A DNA stretch of 64,000 bases from JACMMS01 sp043758775 (GCA_043758775.1 JAYVMU010000046.1:1-64000), one strand, 5' to 3'. Positions 9,485-19,022 are shown, counted from the stretch's first letter. Notes: a model not told the origin generated them from the sequence alone. Numbers and translations: made by a program.

Positions 9485-11389
9485 TTGATTCAATTAAAAA
9501 ATCTTACGTTGACTCGCGGCGTAAAAGTATTAGTAGAAGGGGCTTCATTTCAGTTGCACCTTGGACATAAGGTCGGTTTGACTGGCGCTAATGGCGCAGG
9601 TAAATCATCACTTTTTGCTTTATTACGTGGGGAGTTGCATGTTGAGTCTGGCGATTTGGACATGCCAGCACAATGGGTGATTGCCCATGTCGCACAAGAA
9701 ACGCCAGCCTTAAATATTGATGCCATTGAGTTTGTACTGGATGGCGATGAAGAACTGCGCCAGATTGAAACCGCCTTAGCTGATGCTGAAGCCAAGCATG
9801 AAGGTGAGCATATTGCCGAGTTGCATCAACGTTTGATTGATGTTGATGGTTATTCGGCTAAAGCGCGTGCGGCTGAGTTATTGAATGGCTTAGGCTTTAC
9901 CGAAGCCGATTTAACTAAGCCAGTGGCCGCCTTTTCTGGCGGTTGGCGTGTGCGCCTGAATTTGGCACGTGCTTTGATGTGCCGCTCGGATTTGTTATTA
10001 CTGGATGAGCCAACCAACCATTTAGACTTAGACGCTGTGATTTGGTTAGAAAGTTGGCTGCAAAACTATCGCGGTACTTTGTTGTTAATTTCACATGACA
10101 GAGACTTTTTGGATGCGATTGTGAATCACATCGCGCATATTGAGCAGCAAAGGCTCACGCTGTATCGCGGCGCTTATTCTGATTTTGAGCGGCAGCGCGC
10201 TGAAAAGCTGGCGCAACAGCAATCTTTATATGAGCGTCAACAACGAAAAATGGCGCATTTACAGCAATATATCGATCGTTTCCGCGTACAGGCCACCAAA
10301 GCACGCCAAGCACAGAGCCGCATTAAGGCGCTAGAGCGTATGGAAGTGATTTCAGCCGCGCATGTAGATTCCCAGTTTAATTTTGCTTTTAGAGCACCCG
10401 TGGCTACACCAGACCCATTGCTGGTGTTAGATGAGATGCAAGCCGGCTATAACGAGGTTGCGCTACTGAAAAACATCGTGTTAGCGATACGGCCAGGTGA
10501 GCGCATTGGGTTGTTAGGCCGTAATGGTGCAGGTAAATCAACGCTGATTAAATTGCTATCACGTGAGCTTAAGGCCTTGAGCGGTAAGCGCGTAGAAGGC
10601 AAGGACCTCAATATCGGTTATTTTGCGCAACATCAATCAGAACAATTGCGACCAGATGAATCGCCATTACAACATATGTTGAAGCTAGACCCGCAAACAC
10701 GTGAGCAAGAGCATCTTAATTATTTAGGCGGCTTTGATTTTAAAGGCGATATGGCGCGCAGCCCTTGTGGTGCGTTTTCTGGTGGTGAAAAATCTCGATT
10801 AGCTTTGGCGTTATTGATTTGGACACGGCCGAATTTATTGTTATTAGATGAGCCAACCAATCACTTGGATTTGGAAATGCGTCATGCATTAACGCTGGCC
10901 TTGCAAGATTATGAAGGCGGTGTAGTGTTGGTATCACATGATAGAGCCTTGCTACGTGCCAGTTGTGATCAGTTTGTGTTGGTGGCAGATGGTAAAGCCG
11001 AAGTGTTTGATGGCGATTTAGAGGATTATAGTGCTTGGCTTGCAGTGCAACGTAGCCAATCGAAAGCAGAGGCTAAGGCCAATACATCCAATAGCTCTGT
11101 CAAAAATGAACGTGCGCAAAGCAAGGCAGAGCGCCAAGCACGTATTGCAGAAAGACGCCCGCTGGTTAAGGAAACGGAGAAATTAGAAGCAGATTTGGCT
11201 TTGTGGCAAAAAACCAAAGCCTTATGCGATGAAAAACTAAATGCACCTGAATTGTATGTGGCTACAGATACAACCACATTACAACAATTGCTTAAACAGC
11301 AAGCTGATTTAGCACAAAAAATAGAACAGGCTGAAGAGCGCTGGTTAGAATTGCATGAATTGTTAGAAGCAATACCAGCCTTAATTTAG
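9485..11389 (+). CDS. yheS: ABC-F family ATPase YheS
   Basis: ABC-F proteins are soluble tandem ATPases that bind the ribosomal E site and rescue or modulate stalled translation. The 634-aa product matches E. coli YheS (637 aa). The first cassette has Walker A GANGAGKSS (about residue 35), signature FSGGWRVRL and Walker B LLLLDEPTNHLD; the second has GRNGAGKST, FSGGEKSRL and LLLLDEPTNHLD. The lysine/glutamine-rich linker between them is the family P-site interaction motif, and the C-terminus is a charged coiled coil. The start is TTG with only a weak ribosome site, and no in-frame ATG gives the conserved MIQLKNLTL opening, so TTG is likely real. No membrane partner is expected. Confidence 0.93.
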   Translation: MIQLKNLTLTRGVKVLVEGASFQLHLGHKVGLTGANGAGKSSLFALLRGELHVESGDLDMPAQWVIAHVAQETPALNIDAIEFVLDGDEELRQIETALADAEAKHEGEHIAELHQRLIDVDGYSAKARAAELLNGLGFTEADLTKPVAAFSGGWRVRLNLARALMCRSDLLLLDEPTNHLDLDAVIWLESWLQNYRGTLLLISHDRDFLDAIVNHIAHIEQQRLTLYRGAYSDFERQRAEKLAQQQSLYERQQRKMAHLQQYIDRFRVQATKARQAQSRIKALERMEVISAAHVDSQFNFAFRAPVATPDPLLVLDEMQAGYNEVALLKNIVLAIRPGERIGLLGRNGAGKSTLIKLLSRELKALSGKRVEGKDLNIGYFAQHQSEQLRPDESPLQHMLKLDPQTREQEHLNYLGGFDFKGDMARSPCGAFSGGEKSRLALALLIWTRPNLLLLDEPTNHLDLEMRHALTLALQDYEGGVVLVSHDRALLRASCDQFVLVADGKAEVFDGDLEDYSAWLAVQRSQSKAEAKANTSNSSVKNERAQSKAERQARIAERRPLVKETEKLEADLALWQKTKALCDEKLNAPELYVATDTTTLQQLLKQQADLAQKIEQAEERWLELHELLEAIPALI

Positions 11390-11435
11390 GCAACGGCTTA
11401 ATTAAATTTAAATTATTAAATCTGGAATTATCAAT

Positions 11436-11999
11436 ATGGAAATGAACTATTCAAAACGTTTAAACCTATTACATGCTCTTTTTTTGGCAGAGAATCGACC
11501 TAATGCTGAACATCAGCCTGGCACTAATTTGGATGAGTATGACCCACTTGACTCAGCAGAATATTTAAGCTGTTATTTAACGTTTAAGGCAATTCAAGCG
11601 GCGGAACGTTCACCATTAGCTGAGCGTTCCGAAAATTTTGATATGTTGAGTGTCTATCAAGCATTTGCCTTGCTGACTTATGCGTTTTTAAGCTTGCCTC
11701 TGTTACAAGAAGATATTAAACCAAATTTAGAAAATGCTCAGGGTGTAGTCGCTAAAACTTTATTTTCTGGCTTGCCAGATGAAGAGTTAATTGAAATTAT
11801 TCAATCAGGCTTCAATAAATTTCAGTTGATTGGTGACGCTGAAGCGGAACATTGGACAGATTATCGTGAAAATTTAGATAAGGTGGTTGTGGCTTTTGTT
11901 GTAGCAGCAACCGATGAAGATAGTCCCTATCATAAGGAAGAAATACTGCCATTATTTGGTCAGTTGTTAAGCCAGTTATGTGAGGCGTTTGAGAGTTGA
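11436..11999 (+). CDS. Hypothetical acidic protein
   Basis: The 187-aa product is not recognised. It is acidic, predicted mostly helical and soluble, with no signal peptide, membrane segment or metal motif. It lies 46 bases after yheS on the same strand and ends at a hairpin shared with the converging glutathione peroxidase gene, so cotranscription with yheS is plausible. Two in-frame ATGs (11436 and 11442) are candidate starts. No function is proposed. Confidence 0.75.
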   Translation: MEMNYSKRLNLLHALFLAENRPNAEHQPGTNLDEYDPLDSAEYLSCYLTFKAIQAAERSPLAERSENFDMLSVYQAFALLTYAFLSLPLLQEDIKPNLENAQGVVAKTLFSGLPDEELIEIIQSGFNKFQLIGDAEAEHWTDYRENLDKVVVAFVVAATDEDSPYHKEEILPLFGQLLSQLCEAFES

Positions 12000-12015
12000 A
12001 CTGCATTCTATAAAA

Positions 12016-12044
12016 GTTAAAGCCCTCGTAATAAGGGCTTTAAC
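12016..12044. terminator. Hairpin terminator between convergent genes
   Basis: A perfect 11-bp stem GTTAAAGCCCT/AGGGCTTTAAC (12016-12026, 12034-12044) has a 7-base loop. On the minus strand it is followed by TTTTAT, so it works best as the terminator of the leftward peroxidase and lipid gene run. On the plus strand it would also shield the yheS-side transcript. Confidence 0.75.
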
Positions 12045-12063
12045 TAAGAAATTGACCTGAAAG

Positions 12064-12597
12064 CTATTTCAAATATAGTTTAATTTTGCTCATAATTTCA
12101 TCTGAATCTGGCAATACCGTGCTGCTGTATGCGTAGATTGCTTTGCCTTTAGGCTCAATCACATATTTGTAAAAATTCCATTGCGGTGCTTCACCTGTAG
12201 CTGCAATCAGTTGTTTATAAAAAGGGTTGGCATTGGCACCAGTGACGGAGCTTTTGGCTGCCATTGGAAATTTAACTGCATATGTGAGCTTGCAAAAATC
12301 GCCAATTTGTTTGTTATCTGTAAACTCTTGCTTAAAATCGTTGGAAGGGAACCCAATGACTAATAGCCCTTTATCTTTGTATTGTTTATACAGGCCTTCA
12401 AGTTGTTCAAATTGTGGCGTAAAGCCGCATTTACTCGCTGTATTCACCACCAAAATTGGCTTGTCTTGATAGTTACATAAATTGACTACATCACCTTGTA
12501 AGGTTGTCACTTGGTGATTATATAAATCTAGACATGTGGCATTCGCAATATTAGTCATAGCAATGAGTCCTATCAATAAGCCTAATAATTCTTTCAT
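12064..12597 (-). CDS. Exported glutathione peroxidase-family protein
   Basis: Glutathione peroxidase-fold thiol peroxidases reduce hydrogen peroxide and lipid hydroperoxides with thioredoxin or glutathione. The 177-aa protein has the catalytic Cys motif NTASKCGFTPQ (cysteine, not selenocysteine), the GFPSNDF segment and the WNF(Y)KY motif near residue 150, which supply the Gln/Trp/Asn partners. The first about 20 residues (MKELLGLLIGLIAMTNIANA) form a cleavable signal peptide, so it is probably periplasmic, unlike cytoplasmic BtuE/BsaA. An AAGGTGA ribosome site precedes the ATG. It lies 88 bases after cfa on the same strand, at the end of the lipid-modification run, which suggests protection of membrane lipids. 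Confidence 0.9.
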   Translation of the reverse strand: MKELLGLLIGLIAMTNIANATCLDLYNHQVTTLQGDVVNLCNYQDKPILVVNTASKCGFTPQFEQLEGLYKQYKDKGLLVIGFPSNDFKQEFTDNKQIGDFCKLTYAVKFPMAAKSSVTGANANPFYKQLIAATGEAPQWNFYKYVIEPKGKAIYAYSSTVLPDSDEIMSKIKLYLK

Positions 12598-12685
12598 TCA
12601 CCTTAATCCTAATCGAATGATATGTAATAAACTTTATGACTTAGAAGCAGCAGGTTTGTTCAGTATTATCAGTAACTGAACTTGC

Positions 12686-13960
12686 TTAGGATAAAACCGC
12701 ACGTCTGGCATCTGGTTTAGCAAGTAGTAAATGGACATCACCTAAAGCACGTTCTTCAAAGCCACCTTCGCAATAGCATAGGTAGAACTCCCACATTTTA
12801 ATAAACGCTTCTGAATAACCTAAAGCACGAACTTGTTCTATTTTTTCAAAAAAATTATGACGCCATGCAGCAAGTGTCGGTGCGTAATGTGGGCCAATAT
12901 CCTGTAAATCTAGCAGGCGCAGGTCACTGGCGCGTGTAATACTATTTTGCATAGAGGTATTACTAGGTATGCAACTGCCGGGGAAGATATAGCGTTGTAT
13001 AAAATCTACCGACTTTTTAGCTTGTTCGAAACGTTGGTCAACAATAGTGATTGCCTGTATTAAAGCCATACCATTAGGTTTTAACAGGTTTGCACATTTA
13101 GCAAAGTAGGTATCGTAAAATTGGTATCCCACTGCTTCTATCATTTCAATAGAAACCAGTTTGTCAAACTTACCCTCTAATGCACGGTAATCTTTCAATA
13201 AAATTGTGATGCTATCCTGCAGATTGGCAGATTTAATGCGTGCTTGTGCCAAATCAAATTGTGCTCGTGAGATAGTCGTCGTCGTGACTTTACATCCATA
13301 GTTACGCGCGGCGTAAATTGCAAAACCACCCCAGCCTGAACCTATTTCTATAACATGGTCAGTGGATTTTAAAGCTAGTTTTTTACAAATTACATCTAAT
13401 TTTTTAGCTGAAGCTTGCTCTAAAGTGGACGTGGCTGAATCAAAAATCCCACAAGAATACATCATGCTGTGGTCTAGCATTAGTTCAAAAAATGAATTAC
13501 CTAAATCATAATGTGCAGCAATATTTTTACGACTACCTGCTTCAGTGTTACGATTCAGCCAGTGCAGTGTTTTTAGCACTGGTTTGGCTAACGTGGCAAA
13601 GCTGCCTTCTAGCGTATCTGTAGTGGTGACACTGCGCGCCATAATACGGATAACATTCGTTAAATTGTCCGTTATCCAATAACCTAACATGTAAGCCTCT
13701 GCTGCGCCTATGCTGCCGCCAAAGGCAATTTCACCATAAAAATGTGCATCAAGAACATAAATTTTTGCACGAATTCCTTCATGACCAAAAACTAGTGGGC
13801 TCGAATCATTGTCTTTGTAAGTTTCAATAATTTCGAGTTTTCCATGCTGTAATGATTGCAATTTACTTAACACTAATTTGCGCGCTAGGTTTTGCAACCA
13901 AGAACTGTATTTCTTGGCCTGTAACGCGTTGGTGAGCGTTTCTTGTGTATGAGTTGTCAT
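12686..13960 (-). CDS. cfa: Cyclopropane-fatty-acyl-phospholipid synthase family methyltransferase
   Basis: CFA synthases transfer a methylene from S-adenosylmethionine to the double bond of phospholipid acyl chains; related enzymes make methylated branched or furan fatty acids. The 424-aa protein has the N-terminal lipid-binding domain, the SAM motif VIEIGSGWGGFA (about residue 200) and the C-terminal catalytic block with YIFPGSCIPS and HYAPTLAAWRHNF typical of the family (E. coli Cfa 382 aa). It is the ninth gene of a leftward lipid island that also encodes a second CFA-like methyltransferase (19534-20574). The exact product could be a cyclopropane or a methylated acyl chain. Confidence 0.9.
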   Translation of the reverse strand: MTTHTQETLTNALQAKKYSSWLQNLARKLVLSKLQSLQHGKLEIIETYKDNDSSPLVFGHEGIRAKIYVLDAHFYGEIAFGGSIGAAEAYMLGYWITDNLTNVIRIMARSVTTTDTLEGSFATLAKPVLKTLHWLNRNTEAGSRKNIAAHYDLGNSFFELMLDHSMMYSCGIFDSATSTLEQASAKKLDVICKKLALKSTDHVIEIGSGWGGFAIYAARNYGCKVTTTTISRAQFDLAQARIKSANLQDSITILLKDYRALEGKFDKLVSIEMIEAVGYQFYDTYFAKCANLLKPNGMALIQAITIVDQRFEQAKKSVDFIQRYIFPGSCIPSNTSMQNSITRASDLRLLDLQDIGPHYAPTLAAWRHNFFEKIEQVRALGYSEAFIKMWEFYLCYCEGGFEERALGDVHLLLAKPDARRAVLS

Positions 13961-13984
13961 AATTTTTGGGCCTCTATCGATAGC

Positions 13985-14749
13985 TTAGTTGTGCGCATAG
14001 AAAGGGATGCGTTTGAGGTAAAGCTGCAGTGCGTTCCAGTAAATTGCTGCAACCACTTTGAGTGTCATGAATGGGTACTTAAGCAACAACCAATTGAGTG
14101 ACTTTTCAGAAAGCACGGTTTTTTCCAAAGCGAGCGTTGCATTAAAAATTTCGACTTGCTCATGATAATTTTTCATATGAATATGAAGCAGATTTTGCTC
14201 TAGCTTGAAGGCCCAGTTGTAATGAATATCCATCGGCATAAATGGCGATACATGAAAGTTCTTGTCTAGTTTAAACACATGAAGAAAGCCATTTTTTGTA
14301 GTTTTTGCTTGGTGATTAGCATTACTCAGATCATGCACGTAAGCATAATCTTCACCCCATGGCGTATTGGTGATGTGCGATACAATTGCTTGTAAGGATG
14401 TGTTATCGATATCAAAGCAATAATAAAAACTCACTGGGTTAAAACAATGGCCAAAATAGCGCATATTAGTCAGCAATCTAATTGCGCCACGTGGCGCATT
14501 GCCTGTAGCTGTTTTAACCAGAGCGCTGATTTCATCTTTAAGTGGCTTATCAGCATTGCCATAATAATCAGCGCGATTGAAGTTGGCGATATTACGTTTG
14601 TTGTATGACCAAAAACGCATATTGTTGAAGAGTGTTGGTAGTTCATCTAAATCCAGGTACATCATAAACACTTGGTAGCGAAAGATATGACGCTTGGGCG
14701 AGTAGCGTTGATGATCCATCCAGCCAGTATAAATGGCACTATTCAACAT
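13985..14749 (-). CDS. DUF1365 family protein
   Basis: The 254-aa protein matches the DUF1365 style: opening SAIYTGWMDHQRYSPKRHIFRY, the central NPVSFYYCF motif (about residue 115) and NTPWGEDYAYV. DUF1365 genes are almost always placed between an FAD amine oxidase-like gene and a CFA-type methyltransferase, as here, and are linked to fatty acid modification under stress. No enzymatic activity is assigned. The ATG at 14749 overlaps the end of the oxidoreductase gene by 7 bases, implying translational coupling. Confidence 0.88.
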   Translation of the reverse strand: MLNSAIYTGWMDHQRYSPKRHIFRYQVFMMYLDLDELPTLFNNMRFWSYNKRNIANFNRADYYGNADKPLKDEISALVKTATGNAPRGAIRLLTNMRYFGHCFNPVSFYYCFDIDNTSLQAIVSHITNTPWGEDYAYVHDLSNANHQAKTTKNGFLHVFKLDKNFHVSPFMPMDIHYNWAFKLEQNLLHIHMKNYHEQVEIFNATLALEKTVLSEKSLNWLLLKYPFMTLKVVAAIYWNALQLYLKRIPFYAHN

Positions 14750-16017
14750 AGCTCGGTACTACTTTCTTCCGCACTGTTTTCTGCAGCTTTAAAGTGCTCC
14801 AGCGCTGACAACGCGCTAGCTACACCATCTTCATGAAAGCCGTTGCGCCAGTAAGCACCGGCATAACAAGTGCGATTCACACCGCTTATTTCTGTATGGC
14901 GTTGTTGTGCTGCTGCTCCTGCTAGCGTAAATACAGGATGCATATAACTTAGGCGCTTAATAACTTTGGCCGGATTAATAAAGTGTGTGTGATTAAGCGT
15001 GACTAGCAAAGGTTCCGGCGCAGGAATGTTTTGTAAAATGTTCATGTTGTAAGTTACTGCTACTTGATTTTGCACATGTGGGGTTAGATGATAGTTCCAC
15101 GCCGCCCAAGCCAGCTTGTGCTTCGGTAGTAAACTTTGATCTGTGTGTAAAAATACCGTATTTTCTTGGTAAGGGATTGCGCTTAGTACTGATTTTTCTT
15201 TTGGACTAGCATCTTTTAGTATGGCTAGCGCTTGATCGCTGTGACATGCAAAAAAAACCCAATCAAAGCGTTGCTCTTCAGCATTAAATGGTTTAATCAT
15301 CACGCTTTTATTTAGTCTTCTTACGCTCTCAATTGGGGTGTTGAGTTGAATTTTATCAGTAAAATCTGCTGTTAGTTTCGCCACGTACTGCGCTGACCCG
15401 CCTACAATAGTTCGCCATTGTGGGCGATTATTGACAGTCAACATGCCGTGATGATGAAAAAATCGTACAAAAAAACGTGCAGGAAAGTCTAACATTTGCG
15501 TGGCATCAGTAGACCAAATAGCCGCCCCCATGGGGATAATGTAAAACTTAATAAAATCATCACCATAATTGTTTTGCGTTAAATAATTCCCCAGGGTTAT
15601 TTCTTGGCCATCTTCTAACAGTTCAAGCGCTTTTTTGTTAAAGCGCATAATGTCGCGAATCATGCCGTAGAATTTGGGTCGCAAAAAATTGCGACGTTGG
15701 GCAAATAGGCTGTTAAGAGTTGTGCCATTGTATTCTAACCCAGTATTTTCACATTTAACGCTAAAGCTCATTTCACTGCTCTGCCATGGCACTCCAAGCG
15801 TATCCAATAGCCCATTAAAATTGGGGTAAGTACGATCGTTAAATACAATAAAGCCCGTATCCACATGATAAGTTTCGTTGCCCATTTTCACGGGGTGAGT
15901 GTGCGTATGTCCACCTATGTGGCTTTCTGCTTCAAATACAGAAATGCTATGCTTTTTATTCAGGTGATAGGCCAGTGTATTGCCTGCTATGCCACCGCCG
16001 ATAATTGCTATTTTCAT
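14743..16017 (-). CDS. FAD-dependent amine oxidase-like oxidoreductase
   Basis: The protein (about 424 aa) starts with a Rossmann dinucleotide fold IIGGGIAGNTLAYHL followed by the GGHTHT segment typical of FAD-dependent amine oxidase/desaturase families. It has a conserved HTGF(I)VFN-like VDTGFIVFN block near residue 55. Such proteins, next to DUF1365 and CFA-like enzymes, act on acyl chains in organisms where the cluster has been studied; whether it oxidises, desaturates or reduces a methylated chain here cannot be read from sequence. The ATG at 16017 is preferred over an in-frame TTG at 16023. It follows the desaturase gene by 14 bases. Confidence 0.88.
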   Translation of the reverse strand: MKIAIIGGGIAGNTLAYHLNKKHSISVFEAESHIGGHTHTHPVKMGNETYHVDTGFIVFNDRTYPNFNGLLDTLGVPWQSSEMSFSVKCENTGLEYNGTTLNSLFAQRRNFLRPKFYGMIRDIMRFNKKALELLEDGQEITLGNYLTQNNYGDDFIKFYIIPMGAAIWSTDATQMLDFPARFFVRFFHHHGMLTVNNRPQWRTIVGGSAQYVAKLTADFTDKIQLNTPIESVRRLNKSVMIKPFNAEEQRFDWVFFACHSDQALAILKDASPKEKSVLSAIPYQENTVFLHTDQSLLPKHKLAWAAWNYHLTPHVQNQVAVTYNMNILQNIPAPEPLLVTLNHTHFINPAKVIKRLSYMHPVFTLAGAAAQQRHTEISGVNRTCYAGAYWRNGFHEDGVASALSALEHFKAAENSAEESSTELC

Positions 16018-16031
16018 AATCAATCTTTTTA

Positions 16032-16988
16032 TTAATTATCGTGACTAATTTTTCTAGCTTCACGAATATTCACTGGTACTTTGCGTAAATCCCAAATTAA
16101 ACCTGTCGCTGCCATCAGTTTTAATCCATAGTAGGTCATGTCAATTTCCCACCAGTAAAAACCTTGGCTGGCCGATCCTGGATAATGGTGATGATTGTTA
16201 TGCCAACCTTCGCCTAAAGTGATGAGTGCAATCCATAGATTATTGCGGCTTTGATCTTTTGTGGCATAGCGACGCTTTCCCCATACGTGAGCAAGTGAAT
16301 TAACCATAAATGTACCGTGGTATAGCGCAATGGTCGAGATGACAAATCCCCATACTAACAATTGCCAGCCTTGAGTATGTAACTGTGGTATATAGCTAGC
16401 TAACAAGTCACCTAAAATGAAGATGCATACTGCAAAAACAATAGGTACGATAATGTCAAAGCGATCTAAAAAGCGTAATTCAGGAAATTTAGTCAGCTCT
16501 TTCACGCGTTCGTACTGCGTCGCAAAATTAGCCTTAGATAAGAACCAACCTAAATGACTCCACAAAAAACCATGCTGTACAGGTGAGTGCGGGTCAGAAG
16601 CCTCATCTGAGTGTATATGATGATGCCGATGATGTGACGCCCACCATAACGGGCCGCGCTGCACGGCGCTAGAGGCTAACAAAGCAAATATAAATTGAAC
16701 AGCGCGTGAAGTGTGGTAAGTTTTGTGTGCAAAATATCGATGATAGAACGCAGTAATGGCAAACATTCTGATGGCATATAGTGCAATACAAAACCAGACG
16801 GCAAACCAACTGGTGCCCACCCAAATTAAGCTAATTACAGACAAATGCAGCAAAATAAATGGTACTACACGCCACCAATCTACTTTGTAAGTTGATATTA
16901 GCGTATCGTCTTTATTGCTAGCTTCATTGTTATGCTGAATAGCATCGTTATCAAACCAGCTAGTTAATTTAATTAAAAAGTGTTTCAT
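16032..16988 (-). CDS. Membrane fatty acid desaturase (acyl-CoA delta-9 type)
   Basis: This is an integral-membrane di-iron desaturase that introduces a cis double bond into an acyl chain using O2 and electrons from a ferredoxin or similar donor. The three histidine boxes are all present: HRYFAHKT, HRHHHIHSDE and HNNHHHYPG, embedded in four hydrophobic segments, as in stearoyl-CoA desaturases. I start at 16988 (318 aa) because GAGG lies 6 bases upstream; an in-frame extension to 17048 would overlap the lipocalin gene and add an unlikely leader. In the island it would provide the unsaturated substrate for the methyltransferases. Confidence 0.92.
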   Translation of the reverse strand: MKHFLIKLTSWFDNDAIQHNNEASNKDDTLISTYKVDWWRVVPFILLHLSVISLIWVGTSWFAVWFCIALYAIRMFAITAFYHRYFAHKTYHTSRAVQFIFALLASSAVQRGPLWWASHHRHHHIHSDEASDPHSPVQHGFLWSHLGWFLSKANFATQYERVKELTKFPELRFLDRFDIIVPIVFAVCIFILGDLLASYIPQLHTQGWQLLVWGFVISTIALYHGTFMVNSLAHVWGKRRYATKDQSRNNLWIALITLGEGWHNNHHHYPGSASQGFYWWEIDMTYYGLKLMAATGLIWDLRKVPVNIREARKISHDN

Positions 16989-17010
16989 ATTGAGCCTCAT
17001 TCTAGAATTG

Positions 17011-17538
17011 CTAATGCTGAGGAACAAGCCGAAGTTTGCTTGTGTCATAACCTAGGCCAGCAACATAATCAGTTAATTGCTTATATTCTGTGCCTGTTAA
17101 ATGTGGTTTGCGCGCCATAATCCAAACATAGTCACGCGCAGTACGCGCAATAATAGTGGTTTGATAATCTTTATCTAAATAGACAATTTTGAATTCGGAC
17201 TTAATCGGCCAAATAAACTGCATGCCCCATAAAGCGTTGCCAGTGTTAGGCACTACAAATCCTTTAGGCTCGTATTTTTTAGCTTCGCCATTTAGTGAGC
17301 CTTTATTAAAGGTGAAAGTTGTCGCAATAGTGCCGTCTGCATTTAATTTATAGTTCTCAATAGCGTTATAAGCATTTTTTTCGATAGCTGTTGGGATATG
17401 CGCAATCACGTACCAATCACCCATAAAGCGCGGTAGATCTACATTTTCCACAGTATTAACAGGCGGTAGGGATGACGTCACGCATCCGGCTAGCAGAGCA
17501 GCTAAAACGCTACATAATTGATTACGGATTATTTTCAT
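17011..17538 (-). CDS. blc: Outer-membrane lipocalin (Blc-like lipoprotein)
   Basis: Blc-type lipocalins are outer-membrane lipoproteins that bind fatty acids or lysophospholipids. The 175-aa product has a lipoprotein signal with lipobox LLAGC, the lipocalin signature FMGDWYVIAHIP (about residue 40) and the late YVWIMARKP strand typical of Blc. The ATG at 17538 is chosen because it gives a proper signal peptide and has AGGA upstream; a longer frame to 17646 would run into the preceding gene. It sits among lipid-modifying genes, so handling of modified or damaged lipids is likely. Confidence 0.9.
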   Translation of the reverse strand: MKIIRNQLCSVLAALLAGCVTSSLPPVNTVENVDLPRFMGDWYVIAHIPTAIEKNAYNAIENYKLNADGTIATTFTFNKGSLNGEAKKYEPKGFVVPNTGNALWGMQFIWPIKSEFKIVYLDKDYQTTIIARTARDYVWIMARKPHLTGTEYKQLTDYVAGLGYDTSKLRLVPQH

Positions 17539-17557
17539 AATGGTTATTTTCCTTAAC

Positions 17558-18229
17558 TCATTTTCTTCTGTAGATAATCTTATAGCCTTCTGGCGTGGTC
17601 GATTGCAAAGCCAGCCAGTCATTATTTGCGTCATACCACAAGTCAATGTTCAGCTTCGGCTTATCATTTGGTTTGTCTGCTGAATTGGCCAATAAATGGT
17701 AGTGTTTAGCAACTTTCTGTTCGCCATTAACGACTATCTTTTCATCGCCTAACAGTTTGATATTGGTATTAAGCCATTCACCATTTTGTGGGTTAAGCAA
17801 TTTGGTTTGCGTAAGGATTTTGGGATTCCAGTAAGCAAATGTCATCACACACTCTGGCAGTGATTGTGTTTTCTCGTCACTGCCTACCACACTTTTTACT
17901 TCAAATTTCCCGTTAGCTAAATGGCCATTTACTTTACTCAGCACTTTATTTTCGGTAGTAGTTGCATCTAAATCTGTAACACAATCATTTATCCATTGCT
18001 CTTTTGCCATGTGCTGGTATTTATAGGCAGTCACAAATAGTAATTTCACTTGAAAGTTAGCTTCACTCACAAGTTGGCCGTTGTCAGTTAATTTAAAACT
18101 ATGCTGGCCAATTTTGTTCTTATCCAAGTACACATCAAAAGACCATTCTTTGGTTGCCGCTTGGGCAAAACTGGTGCTTGATATTAAAAAAGCCATACAA
18201 AGAACAATTAATTTACTGCGTAATAGCAT
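17558..18229 (-). CDS. Exported DUF6134-like protein
   Basis: The 223-aa product has a signal peptide (cleavage near FAQA-A, residue 25) and a soluble beta-rich body starting KEWSFDVYLDKNKIGQHSF, a style shared by DUF6134/DUF3108-like periplasmic proteins. These accompany DUF1365/CFA/lipocalin genes in other proteobacteria. Its start overlaps the end of the DUF1295 gene by 17 bases. The function is unknown; a periplasmic lipid-binding or outer-membrane-linked role is inference from the neighbourhood. The family name is from memory of the pattern. Confidence 0.75.
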   Translation of the reverse strand: MLLRSKLIVLCMAFLISSTSFAQAATKEWSFDVYLDKNKIGQHSFKLTDNGQLVSEANFQVKLLFVTAYKYQHMAKEQWINDCVTDLDATTTENKVLSKVNGHLANGKFEVKSVVGSDEKTQSLPECVMTFAYWNPKILTQTKLLNPQNGEWLNTNIKLLGDEKIVVNGEQKVAKHYHLLANSADKPNDKPKLNIDLWYDANNDWLALQSTTPEGYKIIYRRK

Positions 18230-19022
18230 GATTTATTACCTTTGGTAACCACGGCACAAATGCCGGTGTGGTTTTAATGTAGTTTAAGTAAGCAGGACGG
18301 CGCTTGGCGATGTCTTTTTCCAATAGCGCTACACCACTAACTTTGAGCAGCAGCAAGGTCATTAATACGGGTGCGGGAAAACTCCACCATGCGCCAGATG
18401 AAACCGCGATTAAGTAATAAGCCCACCAAGTACAACATTCACCAAAGTAGTTGGGATGACGGCTAAAACGCCATAAGCCAGTATTGAGTACTCTACCGGC
18501 ATTTGCTTGATTGGCTTTAAAGCGTGCTAGTTGAGTATCGCCAATCACTTCCCAGACAAAGCCAAAAACCCATAAGACTAGGCCGCAATAATCCAGCCAA
18601 CTAAAAGGATTTAAAGAAGTACTGATGCCTAACAGGGGTAAGGAAATAATCCAAGCCAGCACTGCTTGTAATACAAACACGATATATAAACTTTTAATCC
18701 AAAATGGCTGGTTGTTGCTACGTATTGCCACATAACGATGGTCTTCATGCGGTGACCAATTACGTTTAGTTAAGTAAATACAAAGTCGTAATGCCCAAAT
18801 AATAACGAAAGCCAATACCAGAATAGTGCGATTAGTCGTGATAGGTGCTGCATTAATGTAAACCAGTAATGCGATGACAAAAAACAAACTCCACATACTG
18901 TCTACATGTGTAACATTGCTACGAAAAACACTAATAACCCAGCCGATAAAGCTAAAGGCTAGTAAGCAGTAAATGCCTTGTAGATAGGTCGGCCAATTAA
19001 ACATGGTCAGTTTTGAATCCAT
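18213..19022 (-). CDS. DUF1295 membrane protein (steroid 5-alpha-reductase fold)
   Basis: The 269-aa polytopic membrane protein has the DUF1295 hallmark SRHPNYFGE followed by WWAYYLIA near residue 200, resembling the C-terminal half of steroid 5-alpha-reductases and isoprenylcysteine methyltransferases. Members probably reduce double bonds of lipids with NADPH, but this is not proven for the bacterial branch. About seven hydrophobic segments are visible. Starts at 19022 and 19004 are both possible; each overlaps the end of the DUF2878 gene. It is tightly packed within the lipid island. Confidence 0.88.
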   Translation of the reverse strand: MDSKLTMFNWPTYLQGIYCLLAFSFIGWVISVFRSNVTHVDSMWSLFFVIALLVYINAAPITTNRTILVLAFVIIWALRLCIYLTKRNWSPHEDHRYVAIRSNNQPFWIKSLYIVFVLQAVLAWIISLPLLGISTSLNPFSWLDYCGLVLWVFGFVWEVIGDTQLARFKANQANAGRVLNTGLWRFSRHPNYFGECCTWWAYYLIAVSSGAWWSFPAPVLMTLLLLKVSGVALLEKDIAKRRPAYLNYIKTTPAFVPWLPKVINHAITQ

